Source: Bactrocera neohumeralis
Lineage: Eukaryota > Arthropoda > Insecta > Diptera > Tephritidae
Assembly: GCF_024586455.1 (NCBI RefSeq)
Contig: NC_065923.1
Span: 36,690,370 to 36,754,369, forward strand
DNA: 64,000 nucleotides
Direction: 5' to 3'
Position numbers and translations under genes: made by a program. A model generated the notes under the pieces. The model was given only the letters and a program-made list of their open reading frames with translations, searched no databases and was not told where the DNA came from. Each line of letters begins with the position of its first letter. Positions within the stretch are counted from its first letter, which is position 1. Of this stretch, positions 11,780 through 22,959 are shown piece after piece.

Positions 11780-12500
11780 AATTTAAATCCACGGCACAGC
11801 GCAAAATGTTCCCGTACCAGTGAGACAAAGAAGTGCCCGTAGTGTCGAGTATGTTGCTGCCGCTAGCGCATCAATTGAGGAAGACCCACGTCTCTCCCAC
11901 GTCGTTCTCAAGCGTTGGGCATCTCTTTGACGTCATTGGGACGAATTTTGCAAAAAGATTTTGACCTACGTACTTACGAGATCACATAGACGCAAGAACT
12001 GAAGCCGCTTGACAATCAGAATCGTCGTATGTTCGTAAATTGTACTGAGCAACAACTTGAAAATGATCCGGATTTTCATCAAAAAATCATGTTCAGCGAT
12101 AAGGCTCATTTCTGGCTGAATGACTTCGTCAATAAGCAAAATATGCGTATTGGTCAGACAGCAATCCACACGTAGTTCATGAATCACCCCTGCATTCCGA
12201 AAAAATTACAATTTGGTGAGGTTTATGGGCCGGCGGCGTCATTGGACTGCCCTTCTTCCGTGATGATCAAGACCGGCACGTTACAGTGAATCGGAAGCGC
12301 TACCGCTCAATGATAACCGAATATTTTTGGCCCGAATTGGATGATATGGACGTGAACGATATGTGATTCCAGCAGGATGGTTCCACAGCGAATGTCACAA
12401 TCGGTTTATTGAAAACCAATTTTGGTGAACGTGAAACGGCCCAGTCAATGGCCGCCTTGGTCGTGCGATTTGACGCCGTTAGACTATTTCCTGTGTAGGC
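11780..12500 (+). mobile_element. DD41D mariner remnant (subfamily B)
   Basis: Plus-strand transposase in several frames: RRMFVNCTEQQLENDPDFHQ, then IMFSDKAHFWLNDFVNKQN (first catalytic Asp region), AGGVIGLPFF, MITEYFWPELDDMD, and FQQDGSTANVTIGLLKTNFG (second Asp). Stops and frameshifts are frequent. It resembles the copy at 43.5 kb more than the GGGTGATCC-ended copies. Confidence 0.8.
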
Positions 12501-12534
12501 TATGTCAACGTTCGCATAAGGACTTGGATATGGA

Positions 12535-13050
12535 TGCATGCCCACTGCATCTTCCTTCAGAGAAATTACTATGCAATCTGATAGCAGGGCGGCGTATACT
12601 AGACTTGCGATCACCAACCGTGCTCTTAAAAATTGCTTTACCTCGTTTACCAATGCTATCAAGTCACTTTGTAATAAGTCTACTATAGGTGCCAAGGAAA
12701 GCACCCTAGCCCCGCTGTCAGTAGAATGGGAACGGGTCAGTACTACATAACTGACAGAATTTTTCGGCCCGAAATCTATCATAAGAGATCCAATGAACTG
12801 GTTTCGCTCAATACGGCAAGCCTCTCCTTAGTTGTTGGGGTTCTAACCAACCGTTGCCATATCGGCAGAAGCTGTGTGGAAGAAGATGAGGTGGAAACCT
12901 ATTAATACTTCCCTCTTGATTGTTCTACGTTTACGAGACCAAGGAGCTCACGCTTTTAGGTATCTCATCGAGCTGGTATAGAAATTAAACGCCTAAGTAA
13001 ATTTGTAATGGACACAAGACGCTTTGCCGACTCATAAGACTGGATACAGG
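12535..13050 (+). mobile_element. LINE ORF2 RNase H and C-terminal fragment
   Basis: TASSFREITMQSDSRAAYTR is an RNase H core like that at 5.5 kb. Further on, VLTNRCHIGRSCVEEDEVET is a degraded form of the LTGHC-IG...CRSC-EEEEVET tail, and LDCSTFTRPRS follows the HLLC-CPAF-R end. Internal deletion and stops show decay. It directly abuts the mariner on its left. Confidence 0.65.
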
Positions 13051-14689
13051 GGTTATAATTTTATGGCTTCACAAACTACTGCATATAGTAATCCAAATTC
13101 GATACCTGAATCTAACATCGAACTTAACCTTACCTATACATACTACAAATAATGTTCAATTTACGTTTATCCACAGTGAAAACTTTTAAATAAGCTGACA
13201 CGCGGATCATTTTTTGGACGCTCTTTGACAAACCTGTATTTAAAAGGGTGAGTTGGCATCCTCTAGGCACTTTTTCCTCTATTGCTCAGCTTTAGCAAGG
13301 CATACATATTGAAATATCTCGGTAGAAATAGCTTCGCCAAATCTGGCTGGCAGGTAGTTAGGTAGTGTTTAACAAACCAACGCACCTGGGCCTTTACTTT
13401 TATTTTATTAATCGCCTTAATATCTTTATGGTAGCACAAAACGCTTCGCCGATCTATGAGGTTCTAATGATTAATTTTTAAGATTTTATGAATAGGCATA
13501 GCTGCCCGAGTGAGATCTATCCCTATCTTTCACGCGAACGTCAACCATACAACTTAACCTAACTCCACCTTTAGTATAACAACATTGATATTATCTAGCG
13601 CATAAAAAAAAAAGTATAAAAGTTTTACTGATCATGGTTTCTGTCAAAAATTGAACACTTTATTACGAGTCTGGGATTTTTCCAAAAAACGTATGACAAG
13701 CTAAAAATGTACGTACTTTTCTAAAAGGTTTATGTAGATTATGTAGGCGTGTTTTATTTCATTTCAAATGGGACGGGCCACTATAATCACCGTCGCCGTA
13801 GAGGTTTTCTTGAAATTTCGAATTACGTTGGACATATTTAATAAAGTTTAAAATGGAAAAGTCCGATTAATTTATCCCGACCCGCAGAACATATCGTCAT
13901 GCATTATTTTTTTTTTTTTTTTGTTGCACTAGACTGCCTAACCCTTTAAAGTGTGTACCTATTATTATTATTATTTATGGATTTGCTTTCTTACAGGGTC
14001 ACGTATGCTCATACAGATTTGCTTATTGCACTTGATCGTATCGGAAATGCGCTACACAATTTTGACGTGCGGATGCAGTAACAGATGCTGCATTCAGTTT
14101 TGAATGTGTTAATGCCGACTGCATGGAGACAATCATAATAATGAACTTGTCAAAAAAATTACATAAATAAGCCACAAAGTATGACCTTATAGAAAAATAG
14201 AAGCAAATAATATTCGTTCAGGCAGTTTGTCTGTATTTTTTCTTGTTCCCGAAACTCAAAAATGTAGATATTTCTAAATGCACTTCATAATTCGATAAAT
14301 TATTAAATATTCGAAAGAATCGTTTGCCAGTTTTAGGCGTAGATATATAGTATAACTGATAAAAGATAACGATCAGTGATTCGATTTTTAACTTTGAAAG
14401 TTAGAACCGGTTCACGGCAGTATTTGCTGCTGTTTAAGAGAAAAAGAAGAAAGAGTTGATGCGTGGTTTCTTGGCCATCGCCAAACAGGGATCAACTGGA
14501 CATATCAGAGACCAAAAATCGAAGGGTGACTTTTCCGCCGAACCTCTTCGGAATAATCCGTGTCCTATCCGGCCGAAAAGGTGACGTTCACCGTTTTCTG
14601 CAATTCAAAAGTTTTGGAATATCATCGTTGGAATATCATAGGGATCAGTGAAAACCATTTGTAAGATAATTTGGGCCAAAGGAAAGTGA
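13051..14689. other. intergenic, old repeat DNA
   Basis: No gene seen. A T-run lies at 13905-13922. 14460-14690 may be a degraded 5' part of the following mariner, but no transposase motif is clear there. Confidence 0.4.
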
Positions 14690-15705
14690 AATCACGAATG
14701 GTTTCAAAATTACTAAACTTTTTTGAAAAACAGCGTGGTGTTAACGTCTGTGAAACAATGCTTTCCGACTACCAAGATGTTATAAAACGTATTATTACTG
14801 GCGATGAGTCTGGGATCTCTCATCCGAGGCTGTTGTGTCCTTTTTATTTGCGATGGTTTTTTACGTTGCGCGAGCCAAACCCAGCACACAATCATGGGGA
14901 AGGATGATTCGCATTCTCACTTTATCTCGCCTTCAAACGGATGGTTTTCGGTTACCCAGAGGATGCTGGGTCTAAGACCGGCAGTCGTGAGCTGCTTGAG
15001 GTAAATGTGAAGGAATCGGTTCTGGCCACTCCCAAGTGAATGGCGCTCAGAGATCTTTCCTCACTTCCCTGATTTTCTACACATGGCTCCGTCCTCCTCT
15101 AAAGTCATCTCTCGTACTGATGTAAACTCGGCTATAACCGCGTAAGCGATATTTACGTCAATAGAGAAGAAGAAAAGTCTTGGATCTTTGCTTACGACCC
15201 GAAAATAGATGATCAATCTTGCGAATATCGTGGCAAAGGTGAGCCGAAGCAGTAAAAAGCACCTCAAACATGTCAAAACCCAAGGTTATTTTGACAGTTT
15301 TCTTCGATTATCGAGATGTGGTGCACGCCGAATTCCTTCCAACCGTCCAAACTATCAACAAGGAATAATATTTGAATGTTATGCGTCGTTTGGGCGAAGC
15401 TATTCGTAAAATGAAGCCGGAATTATGGACTGAGAACTATTGGTTTTTTCACCACGGTAATGCATCTTCGCTAATATGATATATTGCTTCTTTGCGAGTT
15501 TCCGCTAAATTTTCAACCAATACCGTGCCGCAATCACCGTATTAGCTTCGAGTGATTCTGTCTATTGAGCAAACTTAAACGAACGCTCCGGGGAAACCGT
15601 TTTAAGGCGTTTGAAGACATTAAACGTGAATCGCTAAGCGCATTGAAGGCTATTCCGGAAATTGAGTTTAGCAACAAGAGGATTTGGAAAAAACGTTGGA
15701 ACCTT
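14690..15705 (+). mobile_element. mariner (DD34D-like) remnant, split by a SINE-like insertion
   Basis: Left half: MVSKLLNFFEKQRGVNVCET and IKRIITGDES, the region leading to the first catalytic Asp. Right half, from 15178: SWIFAYDPKIDDQS-like text, then FFDYRDVVHAEFLP, a degraded HHDNA second-Asp region near 15455, PQSPY-type text, and KR-LRG-RF--FEDIKRESLSALK to KKRW. The two halves are in register once the 14819-15177 insertion and one copy of its duplication are left out. Many stops. Confidence 0.8.
14819..15177 (+). mobile_element. SINE-like non-autonomous retroelement with target duplication
   Basis: A 359-bp insert inside a mariner. It starts CTCATCCGAGGCTG, contains the AAACCCAGC block seen at 9.7, 25.3 and 31.95 kb, and ends in a stretch equal to the RTE 3' end (AACTCGGCTATAACCGCGTA ... 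AGAAGAAGAAAAG). It is flanked by TCTGGGATCT (14809-14818) and TCTTGGATCT (15178-15187), a 10-bp target duplication with one mismatch. A shared 3' tail is how SINEs borrow LINE machinery, so RTE is the likely helper. It could also be an internally deleted RTE copy. Confidence 0.75.
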
Positions 15706-15743
15706 ACGGCTAAACATTATTAAACAATTAACAGATATTTGTA

Positions 15744-15855
15744 TGCCCTGAACAGAGTATATTAAGTTTCCCAAGATGAATGTAACACATAAAAGGAAAC
15801 GTTGGCGGCCCTATCATATGTATATATATATACATATGTATATATATATGTAAGT
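15744..15855 (+). repeat. family 1 repeat start plus AT-rich palindromic tract
   Basis: TGCCCTGAACAGAGTATATT is a worn 5' end of family 1. It runs into CATATG/TATATA repeats at 15819-15853. Confidence 0.5.
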
Positions 15856-17330
15856 TACACAATTACGTTCCAAACATATCACTGAAGATGCGAAGCGCTT
15901 TCTTCTTCCCAACGAATATTTTGTGAACGGGTGCGTAGTAATATTTTTCGGGCCAAATTTCACGCTCAGTTAAATAGCCTATATAAACTAGCGCATGCTT
16001 ATGTACATATGTGCAACCGTAATTTTATATACAAGTATGTAAATGAATATACCATAAATGTATTTCATATTTGTGCTCGAAGTCCACTGAGCAAACATAC
16101 CTCATGCAAATATCCAATTTCATTTCGGGCGAAACGAGAAATATATAAAAATTCTCGCTTTATTAAATTTAGTCCCTGCATTTTCTTCGATTTCGATATT
16201 TTTATGTTTTGTTGTGGGCAAAAAATATTTTATGAAATTCGATCCGCGCATCAAATGTGTCCTCATCTGCATCAAAACGAATTTATTTACTCCGCTTCTT
16301 TTGCACATGTGTATGTGTGTGTATACTCACACGTATTTTTTGGCAAATACAACTTTATTTGGGTTTCTCGTTTTCGATTCATTAACTTTCCAATGTTTGA
16401 GGTCGCGCCACGATCTGCGAATCGTCATGCTCATGTTATGGGCTGAGTTTAATCCGAAAAGGGCAAACCGGGACGGCACTAATCACATCTTCGATTGAAC
16501 CATGAAAAATACAAAATCACATAAATCCGTACACATAAATATATGCGCACATTTTTTGGAATTAATATCATCACAAATAACTGGTCTGAATTTTGGAGCC
16601 ATCACAATCGCTTCTTCAATTTATGTACACGAATATCTTTGGTATTTAGTACTAAGCTTAACACTTCGCTCCATTCAAAGTGCCAACGTAGGTATGTACC
16701 TACATACATACATATGTACATACTTACAAAGAAAATTCTGCGAATGTGTCCAAAAATCGGCGCAGTCAAAGGACAGGGCTTTTTAAGAATATGTCATGTT
16801 CTTATTAGTTCGATTTGAGTACTGCTGACATTTTTGGCAGTCGTTGTTGTTGTCACTGATATTGTCACTATGACTGCCATTCAGCTGGCGGACTTAGTGT
16901 TTGTCATCATTATTACATTCATCATTTGTGGTGCTGGCTATTTTGATATCAGTCTGGATGCCTTGATACAACCAATGGCACAAAGAACAATAACAATAAG
17001 AACAATAAAAGTGTCTTAGCGATGTTTATGAGCATATGCCTATAGCGTAAAGGAGTTTAGTGTCAAAAATAAATAATATTGGTATATGTGTTCTTCTCTA
17101 ATAATTTTGGGAGACATATTTGGAGTAAGTAAGTACTTATATTATTCTACAATGAAGCCTTAAAGCCCGTTGAAACATTGAAAATTGTTAAAAGAAACAT
17201 TTTATGTCAAAGCAATTAATTTGAAGTGTTCGATTTATTCCAAACTTCTTGATCTATCTATAAGCTTCCATAATAAAAAACATCGAGGCAAGAAAAAATG
17301 TTAATTTCGGTTGTACCGACGCTAGAATAT
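15856..17330. other. intergenic, no gene supported
   Basis: Overlapping ORFs (for example 15931-16446 plus, 171 codons) consist of AT-rich low-complexity text rich in Tyr, His, Ile and Phe and match nothing. A hydrophobic ORF at 16834-17019 has ATG-poor, repeat-like codons and is not convincing. Confidence 0.4.
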
Positions 17331-17338
17331 TGAGGCTA

Positions 17339-17690
17339 GTTTCCATACACCAACTTGATTTTATTCTGTCGGTTTTTAATGCAGTTGAATGCTATAGTCG
17401 TTCGACCTGTAAAAATTTAGTCAGATAATATAGCATTGTTTTGGATATTAGTACATGCCAACTTTTGTGAAGAGATCTAGACAAATCAAAGAGTTTTCCA
17501 TACAAGAACTCTGATTGTTCTGCTTGTATGGTAGCTAAATGCTATACTCAGCCGATCTAAATGATTTCTTGAGAAATTACACCATTGCCTTAGGCAATAT
17601 TTCGTGCTAAATTTCCTGAGGATATCTCTTCAAATAAAAACGTTTACCATATGAGAACTTGATTTCTTCCTAGCATGGTCCTTTTTTCGA
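17339..17690 (+). repeat. family 1 repeat, tandem internal modules
   Basis: Three modules start at TTTCCATACA-like text near 17339, 17494 and 17643, giving a period of about 150 bp. Each includes the text GTATGGTAGCTA-ATGCTAT and GCCTTAGGCAATA. Same modules as 52.9-53.5 kb. Confidence 0.6.
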
Positions 17691-18049
17691 CCTGCGAAGT
17701 TCAATTCCAATTATTTTGATAATAAATTTAATCATTACACTTCTTCAGGCAACAGAGAGTTTTTTAGTGCTCCGAGCTCTAAAATGGCTTCAAAATTTCA
17801 AAACGTGAAATTTGGAATTAGTTTTACGAATCAAGGTTCTATTGAATGTTAGCTATTGCGAGAGACATACATATATATACTTTTTAAGTATTCTGCTTTA
17901 TTTAGATTAGATTAGATAGAGGACTCGGCGAACTGTTTTGCCTTATAGGAAACAAATAAGAAAGTTTTGGATGTTGTTATGTCCTTTTTTTAGAAAATAC
18001 AAATAAAATATTTAAGTATTTTAATAATTCTTTATTGTTCATGTATTCT

Positions 18050-18470
18050 AGTACAGAGGTCGTACTCTTCAGTTAAGTACCTTGTGATTCACGATATTTT
18101 CTGTTCAATTATCAGGCGGAAGAATAAACAACGCAGATGACCTTCCGTCCCTTGAACATGTCACATTTAAATGACCATGCGAAAACATGGATATTCCAGA
18201 TTCAAACCACAAACTTTAAAAGATTGACCTTGTGATATGGTAATGGTCATTACGAATAACAGAATCGGAAATTGGAGTATTTTAACCTCAAACGGCATAT
18301 CGGTTGGGATCATGGGTATACTCCGAATCAAAACTTCTTCGCTTTTGAGTATTGTAACACAAATATCATCGTTCATCAATTTACTTACCACCAAACACGT
18401 ACCGTTACATAGTTTTGTTTGGTTTATGTTTCGAAGCATTATTACTACGGAGCCAACCATTAGGTGATGT
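18050..18470 (-). mobile_element. Helitron helicase fragment (C-terminal)
   Basis: The minus strand reads GSVVIMLRNINQTKLCNGTC, LVVSKLMNDD, IPMIPTDMPFEVKILQFPI, MTITISQGQSFKVCGLNLE and NPCF-like YPCFRMV. It then continues in another frame with CSRDGRSSALFILPPDN. This is the end of the PIF1-like helicase of Helitron RepHel proteins (helicase motifs V and VI region). Frame breaks show a dead fragment. No Rep domain or terminal CTRR was found nearby. Confidence 0.8.
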
Positions 18471-19019
18471 CCTCATTCTGAATTCGTAGGTTAGGTCTTT
18501 TACATATTTATTTATCTTAGAATTAAATTCGGGGAAGTTGAAAAAAAGTTGCAGCTGTTCGAAATGAGTGAAAATAAAGAAGAAATTCGCTATCTTCAGT
18601 TCGTGTAGCACAGCAATGGTTCGCTTGCTTTCGTTCAGGAAATTTCGATTTACACTGATGGAATAATGTCTCTAGGGGATAAATGGCAAAAAGTGGTCGA
18701 TCTAAATGATACATGTTTGATACTTTATTTATTAGTATAAATGTAAAAAAAAAAAAAATAAGTTGAAGTATCCGTAAGTTCCGTTCGAGGCTGGGCTATT
18801 CTCAGCCAATATGATACTCGGAGCTACTAAGGGGCAACGAATAAACAAATAAAAATTCAGACCTTAGCTAATTATCTCCCAACTGCTTTGACTTAAGTTA
18901 GCCTATCTGGTTAAGGGGGGCTATACGCTAACGATCTTAACTAAACGTTATTTAATTGCCTACAGACTTGTTGTATAAGTAAATGACAGCGAAGTTCACT
19001 CTTAGACTGTTTAAATAGG

Positions 19020-19345
19020 ACAGACGTCTGAAATACGGGGCAGCAACCACCTCCCTATAACTACAATCCGAAAAAGAGGGAATTTATATGCATCTGGCTA
19101 CTTATAGATATCTTATCGAGAAACTTGTTGTTGAATAGCTGAGTGTCGGTGGAAATAACACCCGCAGACAAACGTGGCATGAATATAATATGGGCCGCAC
19201 CTGTCGACTATTCAAATTCAAAAGCAATGGCATACGAACTCTAGTAGGAGAGCTAACAGGTCACTGTCTACTTGGAATACATGCCAGCAGAATGGGAACA
19301 CAAACCAATGACTATTTTACATATACTTATTCTTTGAATAAGAAA
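19020..19345 (+). mobile_element. LINE ORF2 C-terminal fragment
   Basis: The plus frame includes RTLVGELTGHCLLGIHASRM and GTQTNDYF, the typical LTGHC-LG-HA-R-G...NDYCRSC tail of RNase H-bearing LINEs. It ends about 75 bp from the stop codon of the following antisense gene. Confidence 0.75.
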
Positions 19346-19420
19346 AGAATCCCAACTATCGGTCGAGAGTTTATTTGTGCTATTTCGGAAGTTGCGCAGA
19401 TAAAACCTTTACATTCGCTT

Positions 19421-20470
19421 TTATTGACTTTGTGAAAGTTTTATTGGTGGTCCTACATTCGACTTTCGCCATTGGGTTTCTAGAAGTATCTCCACACATT
19501 TATTGTCTATACGTCGCATGCGCTCAAGTAACTTCTGTTCTTTAGCCAATTGCAGATGAACACCATCACAAACGCAAGGCGTCTTAACCGTTTTTCTTGC
19601 GGCCTCCGTAGAAACCGGCGTCTGTTTATCGATTACAACAGCGGAAGCCCGCTGGCAACGACCTTCAATGCGCAATTTGTTTAATTTCACCCAAATATCG
19701 TTTAGACGTTCGGTTACATACTCTTTCAGCTGTAGCATTTGACATTTGTTTACCTTTGCATCGAGTATGTCTTGTATTTCATTCAAAGCTTTTAAAAAGG
19801 TGCCATGCACCCTATCCAATTCGACACGGCACCACTCGTACTCCGACTGTACCACAGTGACAAGTTGAAAACTGTCAAAAATTTTATCCAAGCGTTTCAT
19901 TAATGCACACACCTCCACTTCAAGCACACATAATTTCTTTTCAATTGCATGATAAGCTTTCAAGATTGGATGACACATGCGCATCAATATGGACTTCAAA
20001 AACATCGATCTGGCCAGTGTTTCACAAGCGATTTTCACATCCGGATCGAGTGTACTACATAGGTCTTCGCATAGCTCATAGTAGTCATCATCGTCGAAGC
20101 GAAATGGTTCTAGTGTCTCAAACCTTTTCAAAAAGCGCCGAATACCAATTAAATGCTCACTTAATTTCGCTTCGGTTTCGTTGAGTTGCTTCTCCATTTC
20201 GTCTATATTTTCGAATTTCTCTAAAACTACATCAAAGTTCTCCTCTTGGAAAATAATTGGTGAAATGGAAGTCGTCTGCAAAATTTCTTCTATTTGCTTG
20301 GCTTCATAGCCGCTTATCGAAACTCTTTCGTCTTCACAATTCAACTTCTTTAAAAGCAGATCCAGTAAGCTGTGCAGTACCATGGTATTGACCCCGGTCA
20401 ATTGCTCGCTACCAAGCGCAATATTCGCCAACTGCTGCAAAGAGAAGTGACCCGTAGGAATAGAATCCAT
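19421..20470 (-). CDS. DUF4795/QRICH2-like coiled-coil protein, paralogue A (349 aa)
   Basis: Intact single-exon gene. N-terminal block (residues 9-54): FSLQQLANIALG, LHSLLDLLLKKLNC, VSISG. This block is shared with three neighbours and resembles the start of QRICH2 and C16orf96. A helical coiled-coil region follows at about 80-120 and 170-270. A cysteine cluster C134-x3-C138-x10-C149 is shared with paralogues C and D. ILDAKVNKCQMLQLKEYV (235-252) corresponds to the LD-KLD-L---LK segment of DUF4795. The usual C-x2-C-x5-C motif is reduced to PCVCDG (299-303), and the GTxGxxYRK tail is missing. A late LAKEQKLLERMRRI matches paralogue C. An AATAAA overlaps the TAA stop. There is no signal peptide or membrane segment. 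It is head-to-head with paralogue B, its closest relative by the N-terminal block. A sperm axoneme role is inferred from mammalian QRICH2 only. Confidence 0.8.
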   Translation of the reverse strand: MDSIPTGHFSLQQLANIALGSEQLTGVNTMVLHSLLDLLLKKLNCEDERVSISGYEAKQIEEILQTTSISPIIFQEENFDVVLEKFENIDEMEKQLNETEAKLSEHLIGIRRFLKRFETLEPFRFDDDDYYELCEDLCSTLDPDVKIACETLARSMFLKSILMRMCHPILKAYHAIEKKLCVLEVEVCALMKRLDKIFDSFQLVTVVQSEYEWCRVELDRVHGTFLKALNEIQDILDAKVNKCQMLQLKEYVTERLNDIWVKLNKLRIEGRCQRASAVVIDKQTPVSTEAARKTVKTPCVCDGVHLQLAKEQKLLERMRRIDNKCVEILLETQWRKSNVGPPIKLSQSQ

Positions 20471-20669
20471 TAGTCCGTTAATTAATAAAAGTGTGAAAAA
20501 TAAAAGATATCAAGAAAAATGCTTGACAAATTAATAAAAATGTCTGTTATGAAATATTTTTCACCACTTACTAAAGTGAAATTCTTCACACGCTTCATTT
20601 CATAACATTCGACTTCAGATTATGAAGGTAACTCAAATTCCGCCGGAATAACGAAAACTATTATATGCG

Positions 20670-21506
20670 TTGGGTTTGTCCAGTAAGTAATAAGACTAAT
20701 TTTGTTCTGCCGCGACTCTACTTCGGACCGTGCGCTCACCGACAGGATTCGGGAGAGGGCGTTCCTAACTAACGAACGAATGGCTGGTCAGTTGTGTCTG
20801 AGCACTTGGAGAGTCAAGAAAACCATTTTCGCAAGAGGTAAGCGATTAAATTCTGTGTGAAACTGGGTAAATCTGCGACAGAGACGTTTGATATGATCAA
20901 GCAGGCTTACCCAGATGATGCTTTAGCAAGAAATTGTGCGTTTCTGTGGCACCAGGCCTTTTTGGAGGACCGGGAAGAGATCGCTGATGAATAAGCAAAT
21001 CCAAGATGAAAATGACGCTCATTGTCTTTTTTAACTTCAAAGGCATCGTCCACAATGAATTTGTTTCTCGTGGACAAACCGTCAACGCCAAGTTTTAAGT
21101 GGAAGTCCTCAAGAGACTCAAACGATGAGTTAATTGGGTCCGACAAGACATCGCAGCCGATTCGAAATTGCACCACGACAACGCTCCGACTCACACCGCC
21201 TTTCACAGCTACCTAACCAAGCCCAGCATCCCAACGCTTCCACATTTGCACTACAGCGCAGAGGGGGCCCCGGAACTTTTTTGTTTCATTGCCTGAAAAG
21301 ACCGATGAAATGCAAGCATTTTGACCTCGGCTCTCAAGGTTATTCCAGAGGATACCCTCTGTGACCCTTCAATGCTTGGAAATCATGGTGGCAGCGCTGC
21401 ATCGACGCAGAAGGAGCATATTTTGAAAGTTTTTAAAGAATTGTAAGGATTGGTTCAATAATTTTTTTAAATTGACTGAGTCCTATTACTTTCCCGACAA
21501 ACCCTG
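20670..21506 (+). mobile_element. internally deleted mariner with terminal inverted repeats
   Basis: The ends GGGTTTGTCCAGTAAGTAAT (left) and ATTACTTTCCCGACAAACCC (right) form imperfect inverted repeats, with TA after the right end. The N-terminal part reads IKFCVKLGKSATETFDM, IKQAYPDDALARN and REEIADE. The frame then jumps to SKMKMTLIVFFNFKGIVHNE, DIAADSKLHHDNAPTHTAFH and, near the end, WWQRCIDAEGAYF. The linker and first catalytic Asp region (about 440 bp of a normal 1.28-kb element) are missing. It sits in the promoter side of paralogue A. Confidence 0.85.
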
Positions 21507-21589
21507 TATCGTACACCGGATTATGTGAAATATTATATACATATGAATGCTAGAGAAAGTCGTCTGAATCAGTTTCTGTTCTTGCAACT

Positions 21590-22394
21590 GAAGGGTTCCT
21601 TACTTTTTTACAGAAAAAATACAGGAGCTTAAAATTTATTGAAGAATGTTTACTATTATTCGAAGGTATATTCTTTGGCATTTATTTTTTAAGATTATCT
21701 CTTTCAAACGTTAGCCGCGGCTACGTCTCAGATGGTCCATCCGTTGCATTTAATTTTCGATAACTCATTAGGGCATTTTGACTAGTAACTGGCGAATGAA
21801 ACGTGTGATATTTTGCTCCAAGGCCCGATTCGAAGCGGAGTTGTCTGTGTAGACTTTCGACTTTACATATATCAACAGGAAAAAGTCTAATGGTGTAACA
21901 TCACACGCTTTTGGTGGCCAATTGACCGACCCAAAATGTGGAATTATCTGCTCACCGCAATGTTCTTTCAATAAATCCATTGATTGTTGCGATGTGTGGG
22001 AAGTGGCGCCGAGAGCACGTAATTCAATTTTAGGCATCAAACATCGGTTATCATGACGAGATCGCCATTGCCAGTTACGTTCTCACCCGTATTACTATTG
22101 AAGAAATATGGACCGATGACTCCACCGGCCCACAACCACGACATATCGCTCCATACGGTAGTCCGAGTTCCTGCGAACGACACCGAATTGACTCTCCACG
22201 GACTTCGTGTATATTCACAGCTACACCTGCTATATTTCATTCACTGCGTGCTGGACGTGGTATATTCGGTTCAATATTATCCAATATTGAATGCTGGGTC
22301 CAATATGAGTGATGGTGCTGCGAATAGTATGCTCAGTAGGCGGATTATGTTAACCATATTTGAAAAAAGTACCTTTACTTGGATCATCCTTTAT
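21590..22394 (-). mobile_element. DD41D (rosa-type) mariner, shortened
   Basis: Minus-strand transposase: NWPPKACDVTPLDFFL (third Asp region), YVKSKVYTDNSASNRALEQN, and earlier text around AGGVIGPYFFNSNTGENVT. The right end, AAAGTACCTTTACTTGGATC, is the family terminal repeat followed by TTTA. Frameshifts are present. Confidence 0.8.
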
Positions 22395-22959
22395 TAACGC
22401 TGTGCGCAAACTGTTACCACAAGATGTGATCTATCGTGAGATTGAGACAATTACAGACACTATGTGGACCTTCATATATTCTATATTGCATGAACCATTG
22501 ATTCTAAAAAATACGAATCACCTCGTATCAATTGGTTGACAGAAAGGTTAAAAACAATCCGGTAACGGTGCTTCGAAACACGTATATGGCAACATAACAG
22601 TTGGAGTATTATAATTTATACGAACAGCTCGAAACTTCACAGCAGTCGACTGTATCGGTATTTCCAAGTCAGGGAATCCAACAAAAGTTATTGGTGCACG
22701 AAGTACTTACCTACGTAAATGGTTGCCGATTTTTTGGTAAAACATCCCATTTGCAACAATTTCACTCAAAACATTGATTTGATGAGCCATTCACCGAATG
22801 ATAGAAAGTCAGCCATAAACACTGAAGATCAGATACTCGGTATCTGTAAGTATGTAAAGTTGTGAGCCGATTTCAACAATTTTTGCTCGTAACATGCTAT
22901 ATCAGAACGACACTAATTGTGTACTTTTGTTTCTGCTTACCAACCGTTTCCTACATTTC

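Noticed and set aside
15931..16446. 171-codon plus ORF
   Set aside because: AT-rich, aromatic-rich low-complexity text with no motif; overlaps other chance frames.
16834..17019. Short hydrophobic ORF like a membrane peptide
   Set aside because: Val/Ile runs stem from GTTGTTGTT and ATT repeats; no homologue known to me and a weak start.
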